Shown in pieces: positions 38,401-50,514 of a stretch of DNA of 64,000 nucleotides. The notes under the pieces are model-generated. The model was not told the origin of the DNA. It searched no databases and worked only from the letters and a program-made list of their open reading frames with translations. The position numbers and the translations under genes are program-made. Origin of the DNA: Fasciolopsis buskii (taxonomy: Eukaryota; Platyhelminthes; Trematoda; Plagiorchiida; Fasciolidae); contig LUCM01004773.1 of assembly GCA_008360955.1 (NCBI GenBank), positions 38,023-102,022 on the forward strand, written 5' to 3'. Each line of letters starts with the position of its first letter. Positions within the stretch are counted from its first letter, which is position 1.

Positions 38401-39666
38401 GATAACCAGGACTACGCTCTCCATTACTTGGAGCAAGATGGACAGTGATAAGTGGGTTGTTGTTCAGAATTCACGTTCTGGGCCTTCGACCTACTTACTT
38501 GAGGGTCAAACTTTTGAATTAAATATTTCATTCAAGGTTCTCGAAGAAAAATCCCCTTCTACGGCGTGAGAACAAACGCATCGAACATACTATGATGAGT
38601 TTTAATAGCTCTCCTTCTTTTGACATTAGGGCTCCTTAGGCTAATCTGATTGTCGCACGGATGGAAGCGCAAAAAATAAAATTAATACACAAATTAGATC
38701 TAAATATTTCTCCAGTTGATGGCCTTTAACTTACGCACATTACACTAGACGAGACAACCAGTTACCCTACCTTAGACTTGTTTTTTTAGCTTCTGAAATA
38801 GACGCATAATGCTTCTCCGAAACATGCAACCGAGGTCCCACTTACGCAATCAATCCTTTGGGTCAAACGCAATCGATCTCTAATCACTTCTGTCATGTCA
38901 CGTGATCCGGTTTGGAAATAACTGATGCCGAGACCGCTGTGAGTATGACAGCGGAATGTGCACGGTTAGACTGTTTTAGCCAATATTCGGCTGGACGAAT
39001 CTGTGTTTCAGCAAATAGTGACTGAAAAGCCGTGCTTTATTCGTCATACCTATACATATTCTCACTGACTGAATGTCTCTGACAGTCAAATATGCGCTCT
39101 GACAAGACTTATGCCTTTTTGGTCACCACAAGCATTATTCAAGCCAGATTTGGTTGTTTTGTGGACGCAGACATTCACACTGGAGATTTAGTTGTCGTCT
39201 CGTCCGATCGCACCACCGGCGTTTGTCGTCTTATTCAAGCTCATTCTAACCACAAACAGTTTCTGGTGAACAAAAGTGTATTTTTTGTAAGAGGGAAAAT
39301 CAACCATGTTATTGCGCTTCGATTTCATGGCATTAGACTAAAACTGATCTAATCGTCATTGGCCACCGCTGGGGTGAATAAATCGAAGGTTATAGATTAG
39401 GTTTGTCCACACATGTTTAATCAGGCCACTTGTATGTCCGTAAGCGCATTTGACTGCACTTAGGTCTGAATAACGGGTTCTATGTGGTAACCACAAACTT
39501 GAGTTCGACCCGGAGTTTTCTATACAGTTACCTCAACAACACATGCTTAGGAGCAGAGAGAATATGGGAAACAGATAAAAACATCTTGCATGCAATGCTT
39601 TATGCCATTCATGACACTGAACCATGTGGAATGTGCACATTTTTGAATTCACTTATTCTGTTAAAT

Positions 39667-39838
39667 TTTTATCTTTTATCTTTTACTTCCTTTATTAACG
39701 AAACCGCAATGTACATCAGAAAGGGGGCCGCGGCCAACAGAGGGCTACCGAATGGGAAAGTTGACCGGCGGTGGGAAGATTTGAACCCGCGACCTTCATG
39801 TCCAAATGCCATGATCCTATCCGTCTGACCACCGCCTG
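39667..39838 (-). repeat. tRNA-headed SINE, copy 4 (reverse)
   Basis: Reading the minus strand: the head GGCGGTGGTCAGACGGATAG is followed by a B box GGGTTCAAATC. The body GGTAGCCCTCTGTTGGCCGC and the tail AGTAAAAGATAAAAGATAAA follow. It is inserted at the left edge of an RTE-like LINE fragment. Confidence 0.85.
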
Positions 39839-39844
39839 TATATC

Positions 39845-40205
39845 CGACCCAGCGGGCATAACGTAATGCGCACGAATAATTGTGACATCGGCTGACCAAG
39901 AGCGTGGACAATCGTAGCGATCTGCAGTGGATTAAGAGGTGTAGGGGAATGGAAAAGGCTGCTGCCGTCGCTAACAGTCGCAAATTTTGCCGGTGGTTAT
40001 GACCATCACCAGCCCATGAAGGCCAAGAGATACTGAGGCGGAAAAAGGAATCCAACGGCTCACTGATTCACTCTCAGGGACGTCGTCTAGAGCTTTGGGC
40101 TGAGCAATTCAAGTAGCAATTTAGTTGGCTTGCTGTCACAATGGATCTTCTACTTATGCCTACACTTGAACCAAAGCATGTAGATATCAGTCATCCAATC
40201 ATAAG
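39845..40205 (+). mobile_element. RTE-like LINE fragment, linker between endonuclease and RT
   Basis: The plus strand reads MEKAAAVANSRKFCRWL, then ILRRKKESNGSLIHSQGRRL and ELWAEQFKQQFSWLA-like residues with one stop. This corresponds to the linker of fluke RTE-type elements (pattern GSPIxxxxxRLxRWAExFxEQFxWP) that precedes the reverse-transcriptase fingers. A minus-strand SINE abuts it on the left (39667-39838) and an assembly gap starts 100 bases to its right. It is orientation-matched to the RT piece at 41.5 kb. Confidence 0.62.
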
Positions 40206-40304
40206 TAGGGGTTAATCAAAAAGCCTAAACGACATTTTCATTGATAAACGCACCAGAGTTAACAAAACGCCTGAAGTCGATCTGGAAAACGAGCAAATTT
40301 CTAG

Positions 40305-40637
40305 NNNNNNNNNNNNNNNNNNNNNNNNNNNNNNNNNNNNNNNNNNNNNNNNNNNNNNNNNNNNNNNNNNNNNNNNNNNNNNNNNNNNNNNNNNNNNNNN
40401 NNNNNNNNNNNNNNNNNNNNNNNNNNNNNNNNNNNNNNNNNNNNNNNNNNNNNNNNNNNNNNNNNNNNNNNNNNNNNNNNNNNNNNNNNNNNNNNNNNNN
40501 NNNNNNNNNNNNNNNNNNNNNNNNNNNNNNNNNNNNNNNNNNNNNNNNNNNNNNNNNNNNNNNNNNNNNNNNNNNNNNNNNNNNNNNNNNNNNNNNNNNN
40601 NNNNNNNNNNNNNNNNNNNNNNNNNNNNNNNNNNNNN
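40305..40637. other. assembly gap, 333 N
   Basis: A run of 333 undetermined bases lies between an RTE-like LINE fragment and a candidate first exon. Any continuation of either is hidden. Confidence 0.99.
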
Positions 40638-40656
40638 TCATATGTCGGTGCTTACG

Positions 40657-40820
40657 CTAACATCGTACAAACACTCGCGGATCACGGTTCGATCTGATAG
40701 GAGACTGAGTGCGCCGATCAGCGAACCGGCAATGGTATACCACTTCATGTCACTGCCAATTACATACGGCTTTTCCATTGGATTTTTCGAGTTCATATTA
40801 TTGTACGACACCTGAGACAT
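40657..40820 (-). CDS. candidate first exon with one membrane segment, function unknown
   Basis: Seen: a minus-strand ATG at 40820 opens a frame reading MSQVSYNNMNSKNPMEKPYV, followed by a hydrophobic stretch WYTIAGSLIGALSLL that could span a membrane. A possible donor (GTTAGC/GTAAGC) closes it near 40656. Read through, the frame would stop next to the N gap. No family is recognised. The downstream exon would have to lie in or beyond the gap. The evidence is composition and a plausible splice site only. Confidence 0.25.
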
Positions 40821-41041
40821 ATGTGAATGGGTGACTGTATTAATCTATATGACGGGTAAATGATGCTGCTGCGAAAAACGAAGGAAAGACTTTGGTAGAT
40901 ATTAGATTCAGACTGTTTTCGGGCAGTGTTCTTCGCCGATTATCTTGAACTCGAGAATAGATTGTATGTGAGAATCAAGGAGATGTCTTATCGAAAAGTG
41001 TACCGGAGAAATCCATTCGTCTTTTCTCCCCTGTACGTCAG

Positions 41042-41193
41042 CCGCCGAAGCTGAGCATGTGTTCACGGCGGTCTTTCACTCGGAATCCTATGATGAATTT
41101 ACGTGCAAACTACCTAGCATAATCCGCTACGGCTTGGCTGTAGTCGATGTACAAAAACTGCCGATCAGAAACGGGGTGACCAAAGAGCGATAG
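41042..41193 (+). CDS. candidate terminal exon, function unknown
   Basis: Seen: a strong acceptor (TCTTTTCTCCCCTGTACGTCAG, split as TCTTTTCTCCCC then TGTACGTCAG) is followed by an open frame of about 50 codons. It reads AEAEHVFTAVFHSESYDEFT then CKLPSIIRYGLAVVDVQKLP and ends at TAG. An AATAAA signal lies about 87 bases after the stop (41280-41285). The residue mix is globular and not low-complexity. I do not recognise the family. No partner exon upstream could be identified; a 333-base assembly gap ends 400 bases before it. It could be a real last exon, a processed remnant or chance. Confidence 0.28.
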
Positions 41194-41474
41194 GGGCAAA
41201 CATAATCCAAGTGCCATCGGCTCAAAGATATCCTACCAATGAGTATTCTTCATGATTTATGATCAAAGGCATTCTCATGAATAAACCCCAGTGTTTTACA
41301 GTTATTGTATGATAGTCCTATGGTCTTCAGTTGGGCAGGTTTAGTCGGATTCACTTACTATTTCCAGTACCTGTGGTATGGTTCCCTGGGTAAACGTGAT
41401 GTTCATCCGCGTTGTCTTCATTCAACATTTCAAATTTCTATTTTAGCATATTACGGAAATTGTTCCATCGTCAA

Positions 41475-42160
41475 GTTAGAATAGTGGCATCGATATGTGC
41501 TCAGACAGCGAATCGCTTCACTTCGAATATGCGGACAACGTTGTGCCTCTGAATGAAGATTCAAATAAGTTGAGGGCTTTTCCTCTGTCTTCTACCATAT
41601 GAGAAATGGTGCATTTAAGCCTGGGGTGCGTTTTTCGGTTCCAAGAATGGATGGGCTAGAAACCAAACTTCGTTCTTGCAGAGGTGTAATAGGACAAAGT
41701 AAACAAGTTTTGTTATTTGGCCAGCTGTATTCCACTTGGAGGTTGTATATCGGATGAGGAATCGCTGGGTTCACAAAAGCCTCCGTCTGAGACATCGTCG
41801 GTCTCAGTCATCCATCAAAGTCAAGTCTATACAGCACAAGTAACATCGATTCTCCAATACAGTTCTGAAAAATGGACAAATATGCGAAGACTCTCCGTGC
41901 ACGAACACCGGTGTTTTCGTAGTATTCCCGGAATATGCTGAGGTAACTGTGAGCGGACTTCTGATATTAGACATAGAGTAATGGATCGTAGAACTAAGTC
42001 AATTGAACAGGCACTAAATTTAAAGAGATTTAGGCAGTTGGGGCATGCCTGCAGATAGATTGCGTCAGGGGATAGTAGTTTGATCGTTATTACATCCAAG
42101 TCTAGCAAAGATGTCTCATCTATTGTCAATGGCGAGCGGGGTTGGACTGGGATACACAAA
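41475..42160 (+). mobile_element. RTE-like LINE fragment with mutated catalytic box
   Basis: The translation shows FEYADNVVPLNEDSNKLRAF near 41523-41575. The catalytic YADD is changed to YADN at 41528-41539. Decayed pieces follow in order: GCISDEESLGSQKP, an SSEKWTNMRRLSVHEHRCFR stretch near 41865-41930, and KSIEQALNLKRFRQLGHACR near 41997-42056. The order agrees with the copy at 18.9-19.7 kb. Deletions and frameshifts run throughout. It may be the 3' part of the same insertion as the piece at 39.85-40.2 kb. Confidence 0.8.
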
Positions 42161-44035
42161 TCGTAATCAATATTCGGGCGTAGATGCTACTCGGTAGTGT
42201 CAGCATGTGCTCAAGTGAGCATAGCAAGATCAGAAAGAGGCTAGGGTATCTTATTGGTTAACAGATGCTAGTTGACACCAAAGTGTGATTAGAAGGAAAG
42301 ATGGGAATATGCATACTGAGGAAATCATATTGAGTTTTACCAACTAATCAGAATGAGCAGTCTGGATTTGACAAATAAAACGATTTGAAGTGTCAAAAGA
42401 GATGGATCACAATCAAGGCTCGACCCGGATAACCGATGAAGTGAATGGAAGTCACGGGCACAAATATTCAAGTTAATACTTTATAAATGCGCTATGTTTC
42501 CATTCCATGAAACGAAATTTTTTTGCCTGTTTGATCTAGTTGTTCTTGCGTGAGTTAGTGTGGACGAATGATGCCAATCTGAAGTCAGGATGATAAACAT
42601 CTGAATGGTGGTTAGGCGTTATCCAAAAGAATGATTCGGTATACACTGGTCTTCGAAACATGATGGTTGGACGATGGGTCAGAGTGGTCAGCCAATGCCG
42701 TACCAGATAGATGCGGAAGTACTAACCAATGGGCTGTCGCTAGCAAGTCCAATTAGTTTACTAGGTTGGGGTCTACCAGGCCCTTCAATACGGTCTATGG
42801 TTTCAGTCCTGAGCGTTCTGGTATTCAAAATATTTTTCGACTCTTGATTATTTTTGCCTTTTAATGTTTGGATTTTTATTTCACACATATTCGGTGTTAT
42901 GAGGTAGAAAATAAAACAAAAGAGCACATTGGTTCAAGGTTAGGTTTTGTATTTACTGGTAGTCAGAAATAGAACTTTCTTATGTGTACCACTCGCCCCT
43001 TCCATATTTCCACCGTGGGATTTGCCCAAACTGAACGCATACTGACTGCTTTCCTGAGAAAGGAATCAATATTTCGTTCGAGTCGCATTAGCTTTTCCTT
43101 CTTGGATCCAAGTCCTCAGATGTATAACTCAACCAGACAAGAATAGATTATTGGTGAAAGTTGATCCAGACATTTTGAAATGTAGTTTCGAAATGAATTC
43201 ATGTAACCAAAAATGGGTCGACTTGGCAGTCACGTGTGTTTGCATATCGCATCAAACTAAGCGATAAGAACAACTGCTTTTACCAGTGTCGCAGACCATT
43301 TACAGACTGTCGGTTCTCGCGGTCGAACACTAAATCACATGTAACAAAATACACTGTTGTCTCTTTCTGGGTTCGTATCGCTACGAGAGAGGGCGTAGCT
43401 GCAAGACTCGTCTAGTCTGATGTTGAACTGTTCTTAATCCGGCAATCAGCACCGGTCCCAATTGTCAAATGACTTGAGGAATATGAGCCAATCCAGATAA
43501 AATAAACGAATGTTGAGTTCGGGTCATCGTTTTATGAATTAAAATATTCGCTGGAATCGTATTTCCCAAAGACTGATGACGTTTAGGGTATACGGCGAAG
43601 ATTAAGTACTGTATCAGATAGTGCATGGCGATACGATTCAACCGAAAGATATCGCAAAAGACATCATATAACCTCAAAATTGGACCGTTTCTGTTCACAC
43701 GCGCCCAGTTGGTGATTCTTCAATAGAATTTACATGACCGAAAACTATTGTGTAACTAGGCTAAAGTCGGCATTTTTCATTATTGGTAATGATAATAATA
43801 ACGATAATTATAATGACAAAATTATGCAGCTCAGATAAGGAGGAGCAAAAGTTATCGGCGAATCGTTTGTGAAAATTGATTCATGATTTGGTGTCTGTAC
43901 GTGAGAGTATTTCATTAAAACACCAAGCCGATCGGATATCTCATCTTCACGAAGAAAGTGCAGGTGGATAGAACCATCTTCTTCAGACTAAATTCCACCG
44001 GAAATGCGAAATTATTTATTGTACGCAAAAGTCTG

Positions 44036-44093
44036 TACAATACAATACAATACAATACAATACAATACAATACAATACAATACAATACAATAC
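44036..44093. repeat. (TACAA)n pentamer repeat
   Basis: Eleven perfect TACAA units plus TAC, with no interruption. The absence of substitutions suggests a recent or actively slipping array. Confidence 0.97.
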
Positions 44094-44834
44094 CGAATTT
44101 AAGTCGTTGATAATTGCACAATCAAATCAAATGAATTCTCACGCCAAGAGGGAGGTAATACAGCCATATTTCAGGTCGGTCAGGCCTGAATGTGCATCTG
44201 TTCATTCCAAAAGACGGATTACCACCATGAAATTCAATGAAACGCCAAACCCTGAATCGTACAAGTAAAAATTTTCGAAGATTTTAAACGACTTGTCAAA
44301 AACACAATAACATATACCATGGGTAATACCGGGTTGGGGAAAAGTGGATTCTCCATTTCAACATCTGTCAGTTATTGACTACTTAGGAATCAAGCGGGAT
44401 ATGAAATGATGGTTAGTCTGTAATTTGCTGTTCAGGTATGGAGAAGATTGGATTTACACTGGTTTCTAACTGTATCAGCATATTCGGAGTTGGATGTTTC
44501 AAACGTCCAGTCAGCTACTCATTTTGGTCACACGTCAAAATACCTCTGACTGTGGATCTCACATAGCCTCCGATGACCAACTCATACACACTAGATTCTT
44601 GTGATGGACATGTTCCCTCCAAATCGCGAGGACGAAGGTTAATGCCTGATGCTCTTCGGGTCGAATGATCTTTGGTAGTCCGATTACAAACCGCGCATAT
44701 GTGGCGTTCGAAGCGTACGGTTGCATGGCAATCGATATTTAGAGCGAAACGGTACACCCAGGATGTCTGCCCTTGTCCATAATCCGTATGAACTGAGCAG
44801 TCAATCATTGGCCCTCAGAGATTTACATGACCCT

Positions 44835-45015
44835 CAGGTAGTCCTGCTGCCTTGTGGGTTAAACCATCAGGTCGAATGCTCGGGATAGGGTCTCCTTAGT
44901 CAACCTTCAACTCCCTTTTGGTAACCGGATGGCAGCCAGCTACCACAGAGGAAACATGAATCCTGATGGACAACTCACGGCGTAAAGAATAGCAGAGCTA
45001 TCATACTTATGAGTA
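44835..45015 (+). repeat. LINE 3'-end-like repeat, copy A
   Basis: This segment contains CTTGTGGGTTAAACCATCAG, GGGATAGGGTCTCCTTAGTC, a GGATGGCAGCCAGCTACCAC stretch and an AGCTATCAT end. A diverged copy in the same orientation lies at 54560-54710. The layout (GTGGGTTAA, AGGGTCT, CCAGCTTACCACAG, AACTATCAC) resembles 3' untranslated ends of fluke non-LTR elements. No coding part is left next to it. Confidence 0.5.
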
Positions 45016-46484
45016 ACTCCGTAGTGTTCCTTCTTTCTTCTCTTCTTTCTGTCTTACTGTCTTCACTTCCCATAACCTCAATGGTTACTGATCTGTAGAG
45101 CAGTTCTTTAATAGGGAATGCAGTTCATAGCAGTGCTGTTATAGGGCACTAAAATAGGACCGGGTTGGTTATGCAAACAGACAGGTTCAAAGTGGAACAC
45201 TGATCATGATTTGCGAGTTGGGTCACCGAAAATTCAATTAGACGTTCTCAAACGCGGAATACCGAGTCGAAATTTCTCGGATCACTTATGATTTATGAGA
45301 GTGATGCAGACTGGTTTACAGTTATCGTTGACTGGTTTTCGCGCAGCGTGAAAAAGTGTGGTGAGCTGCCTTGGTAAATAAATTGCACATCTTTTAAGAA
45401 TAGTGGAATGGAGTCTATCAGGATCTGAAGCCTTGGTCTTTTACTGAATCTTTTATTCGGCGCTCACATCGACGGCAGTGAAAACAAAAGTCTGTACGGC
45501 TGGCGAAGCAGATAAATTCGGGTGACTTACGGTGTTACGGTGTAATAGGAAACAAACAGTTCAGGTCCTTGGATGATTGTGGTAGAGGGCTCACGCCACA
45601 AAATCGTTTAACTCTAGCTCAAATTTGACGCCAATGACTGTTTCAAATGGGAGAGGAACTTGGGTATAAATTAGTCAAAATATTTTGTTTCTGCTTACGT
45701 AACAACAATCACCATTCTTGTGTAACCTCATTCCTCATATGGCCCGAAGTACAAAGAGGAAAGTGACTTAAATCGGATCAACCCAGTTGTGAGCGGTCAA
45801 CGAATTTCAAAACGAAAGTTTAGGTATAGAAATTCAGTGTCGGAACGCAGCGTTTTCCGTCATCTCGAATAAACTTTCGTGAGGCACTTTTCCATCCCAG
45901 ATGTTTAGCTAACTTTTCCAGTGGTTGCAGCACATAAAGACCACGAAAAAAAATTAAAAATCACCGAGTTACTGCCTTTGTGTAATCTAATTCTCAAAAG
46001 TTGGCGTGTGTGAAAGCAACCATAACAAAGTATCGGGGACGACCTCGTAATTCGAGTTGGAAAGAATGAATGAATAAAATTACAGAATTACTAGTAAGCG
46101 GGAAATCAAGCTAGATTTTAATTAAAAGAAAAACTGTTTATCAATTTCGGGCAGTTTAGAATTAAAATGCTTTACAAACACCTGGTTGGATTCACAAATG
46201 TTAGTGTGGTATCGCGATGCGACTGAGAGAATAAGTGTCTGAATTTCGAAGCATGCGGGTCCAAACCAGTTTGTGTGCGTCCGCATGTGGTCCAAGAGGT
46301 TGAATCGGGTAGGAATGTGGTGTATGCGTCTCTCCGAACAAAAATACCTAGTCTGTCGGCATGCGATAAATTCTGTGCATCGCGATGTGGGCTGGCAATG
46401 GCAGCGCATGGGGTTAAATGAGGCACATAATGAACATCTACTTGAAGATTCAAAGACCTAATTTTTATTACAGTAACAAGCCCT

Positions 46485-46770
46485 TTTCTATACCATTTCG
46501 CATATTGTCTCGAAACCACGTCAAATGTATTCGGATTTGTCAAAATAATTCGGAATAGGGCGAGAACCAAATTCCCAAGAGCACGTCTGCTGGCACGTTG
46601 TAGATCAATGCATATGTAATTAGCTTACAATACGTACGTATGAACATGCCCAATTGCGATGGATCATATTTCCGATCTGTACAAACGAAATCTCAGTAAG
46701 CCGGTTGGATGATATCTCTGAAGGGTTTTGATATAATTCCGAAATAATGCGAAAAACAGTATGGTTCACC
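46485..46770. mobile_element. MITE-like element with terminal inverted repeats, copy B
   Basis: The left end CTATACCATTTCGCATATTG then TCTCGAAACCACGTC is mirrored by the right end, whose reverse complement is ACCATACTGTTTTTCGCATT then ATTTCGGAATTATATC. Size and end sequence agree with 29270-29588, while the interior differs more. No transposase frame is present, so it would be non-autonomous. Confidence 0.58.
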
Positions 46771-47734
46771 AACCGATATTGCATAATGATATCGAGCGAA
46801 AATACAAAACTATTTGCGGTCACCGCCTATTTGCATTCGGAATCGAACTTTCTGAGCTAAATCCACCAAATCATTTGATCAACAACAGTTACTTTTTTAA
46901 CCATTATTTCAGTCAAAATCATATCTTGGCGAACAAACCAAAAACATAGTTCGTCAGTAATTGGGAAATTCTACGTCATACACGGCTTAACATTAATTAT
47001 TATTGAAAAACGGTTAAAGTGCTAAAAAAACGGATGTCCGATGGGCACCAGTGTTAACGTGGAACTCAAGGTCATTTAGGTGCATCCCAACAGGTCGCCC
47101 TAATGCTTCTGCACAACTAACCACGTAGATAGCAATAATAATCTCCCTCGAAGTAAAGGATAGAAGTAAGACTGGAACGGTCTGCAAACTTTAATTTTTT
47201 CAAAATATAACTAGCTTAATGCTTCGAGATAAATGAGTCATCAGCGAGAGCAAATCATGGAGGCGAGAGATGCAGCTAAATACAAACACAGCGTTGACTT
47301 TATTTCTTATAACGGTTAAAAGTTACTGAAAATCCGCGTCCTCAGCACAGCCAGAGTATATACTAATCAAATGTTACCTGCCGCAGATAAGGACAAATAT
47401 GTGGTCCTCAGAATGTTAGCTGATGTGGAGTGTGCACTGGCACGCCGAGAAAAAATGGGCATTTGGACCAACCAGCAAACCCACGCTTCCGCGAATTTAA
47501 TTCGGCCGTTAGTTCGACTTGCCGATGGGTGCATGCAGTGCTGAGGCTAACATTAATGTGATCCCTGACAGGAAATCTTCATTTGGCGAAAACTCCACAT
47601 TTTTCTACCTCCCCAGTTATATGATTTGTAATTTAGTACAGGGAACCATGTTCATGAATTCAGGTCAGCGTCAATGGAAATAATACCGAACTTGGTTCGA
47701 TTTTTCGGATAAATTGTCAACGCTCAACTTGCTA

Positions 47735-47812
47735 CTGAAAACCATGGAAGCACTGTACAGTTGCTTCATCCTTATTAGGAATTACCAGCAGTTTATATCC
47801 ATTGCGCCAGGA
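47735..47812 (+). repeat. left arm of the foldback element, partial copy
   Basis: AAAACCATGGAAGCACTGTA, CAGTTGCTTCATCCTTATTA and GGAATTACCAGCAGTTTATA match the left arm at 32940-33005 almost base for base. The tRNA-like core and right arm are missing. Confidence 0.72.
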
Positions 47813-50514
47813 ACTGAGGCACCAATCCGGGATAAACGATTGTCAGCCAAACGTCGTAACCACTTTGCTAGCGCCGGGCAGATTCCCAACGATTCATCGA
47901 ACATCTAACCTGCGTGATATAGTGCCTGTATCCGTGACTAAATTTTGCAAGCCACAGCCAACTGCGTACGAGGTGAACATCTCCAAGGCGAGGACGGGAC
48001 CACCACTACTGATCTCGTGAGTCAATCGTACAGTTCACACTGAAGAAAATAGTTCAAGGGAAATGGATACCGTGCAGTGTTCGGTTTTCTTCGAGGTTTA
48101 TTAGGTTGCAGGTAAAAGACACCCCCATTCTTTATTCACCAGTAAACCCCCACGCCCAAAGTGGTTTCAGAGCATTTTATTTGAAGATTTTATTTTTCTT
48201 CTCAACTGAGTAAGCTCTCATCTAGAATCACTCTGGATTCAAATGCGTAAGGAGATATCGGGTAGACAAACACTACAATACCATCTTGATAGGTTCAATG
48301 TTTGAAAACAATTAAAAAAATCACGGACAAGCGGGCGGCTGATTCTTGCGTGAGTCATCTCGTGTATATTGAGAAACATGTTTGCTTGTCAACAGAAACC
48401 AAGCCTATAACCCAAACTTGATCTCAGTGGCACCACGTGATTAATTTTCAGAACAAATCTCACCGTTGCTGATTGACTGGTCATGAGTAGAACATATTCA
48501 CAATAACCGCTCGAATTTACCATCATTGTGTGTTCTGAAGCGGATGAGTATATTCTTTCGTTGTTCCATGTCTATCGGTTTTCCAGCAAATGCGTACACT
48601 GAACCCGGACGTGGGGAATGTTTTACACTGTAGTACCTAGGAATCACCTGACTGATATGCAGAAGTAACGGGAGAACGCATTTCATGACCGGTGTTCTTC
48701 TGGCTCATTGGAGATCGTCATGCAAAGTAAATTTGGATCCATGCCGAAAATTTTGATTCCATTACCGCTGTTTAACGTCACATTTACTCTCAACCAGTCC
48801 GATTTGGCTTTACAGTTATCTACTTTCCTCGTCTAACCGAACGATTTATGAGGTCAACTTATCTCATTACTAAATTAGTTTAATTGTACGTCCTTATCCT
48901 ACGCTTTCGCGCGATTGGTTCTCTCATGGACTTGCATCAGTGTCACGGTTTCTCGCTTCGCATGGATCACAATTTTCTCTTGCCAAATGGGTTCGATTCA
49001 TCAGTGTTTGCAAACATTCCTAAAATTCCCATCGTATGTCTTGCGCTTCCCGATTTCCGTTACTTCTTTATTTACAAAACAAATTGGAGAAAATATTCGG
49101 ACCATTCTACTGCTCTAGACATCTTACAAACCAAGTTCGCCTGATTGCTATTCAGCGATCGTGTATATCAAAACGAGTTTGGGTCTCATTGCAGTGAATC
49201 CATGATTTTGCCCGTAAATCGGTTTTCCTAATTCTATAGCACATTTTAATCTACGAGTCTATTTCATCAACAGTAACCCCTTTCGGTCGAACAATTTCGA
49301 GTCCTTCAGAGATCAAACTGACCCGCGTGAATGGTCGGATACGATGCATCGGTTTCGGACATGGTGACCTTTGTCAGACCCAATTACAAATTACAAAGGC
49401 TGATAACGAAACAGCCGGGGAGAAGTAAAAGCCACACTCGCAAGTCGTGTAGTATTGTATTTGCACTCTATTTTATATTCACAGCATATAGCGTGTCCGT
49501 TGACCTCAAAACAAACCGGAGGGACACTGGCACGCAGTCGGAGGCGCGGACGGGAGGGGGGGGACAAGGCAGGACAGGATAGGAAGAATGGAAGTCAATC
49601 TTGCTGTGTCGGACTGATTGGATCATGCAAACAAGAGACTGTGTGGCGGGCGAAGGGGATGAGTGGAAAAATCAAAGATAAACACAAGCAAATTGCAGTG
49701 AAGAATGACGAGGGATAGGAATTTAGGTGATGTGTGTGTGTGTGCCAATTCAGATCATAATTTGAAAGAAAGAACAAGCTTGTGGCGTAATAGTCGATGC
49801 CGGAACAAGCAAAGTAACCGTGTATAGTCCACTACCATCTCAGCCGAAACTGTGACGGCACAAGCAGGTAATCTCATTCGGTGTATCGCACAGCAAATCA
49901 CGATGAGTATGCCGCGAACGGTGGGGAAAACATTTAGCTGGATCCAGATAAACAGGACGGAAGGAAAATAGATCACAGACAGCAGTAGACATTCATTCGG
50001 TAGGCAAAGGTGGTCCATGGCCCACGGCCGAGGTGAACTGGATGAATCAATAAATCGGTTAGTCAGTTTATCAGGCACTGGGTATAGTCTGTGAGCCAGA
50101 TTCCAGAATGGCCTCATCACCCAAATTGAACGAAAGTTGGAATTTCAAATTGAAGGTAGGCTAAAGAATAAAGTGATAAACATAGCGCAATATGATACTG
50201 AGCGGTTATAAAATACAACGAGCTATAGACTCAGAGTGGACAATTGATATTCGGACACGATAACTTCAAGACTGTAAATCTAGTAACAAAATCATATCTT
50301 TATCAAGGTCGGTGATCATTTTAGGACTTTGATGCCGCAGATTTTAGTTCTTTTGTTAACTTTTCAAAAGAACCTACTCTTTTCTCAGTATTTCGGGAAT
50401 GATGTTATTTTAAAAAATTGCGCGGTTGAAAGTTATTATATGTCCGCAAAAAGATTCATCAAAACTTGTTCTGTGATTGACTGTTTCACGTATCGACCAA
50501 GGCCACCCAACAAA

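Larger units (their letters stand above)
33190..39660. other. no host gene recognised
   Basis: Apart from the repeats listed, the longest frame is 37290-37757 (155 codons), which starts inside LTR-like copy B and shows no family resemblance. Other frames are short. Confidence 0.4.
42161..46480. other. no host gene recognised
   Basis: It holds the pentamer array and one LINE-end-like repeat. A minus-strand frame at 44515-44808 contains several Cys and His residues, but no metal-binding pattern that I can name. Confidence 0.4.

Noticed and set aside
44515..44808. Minus-strand frame with Cys/His residues, considered as a zinc finger
   Set aside because: Spacing of Cys and His fits no zinc-finger class that I know.
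48498..48825. Two short minus-strand frames with protein-like wording
   Set aside because: They are in different frames with a stop between them and no clear splice sites or family match.
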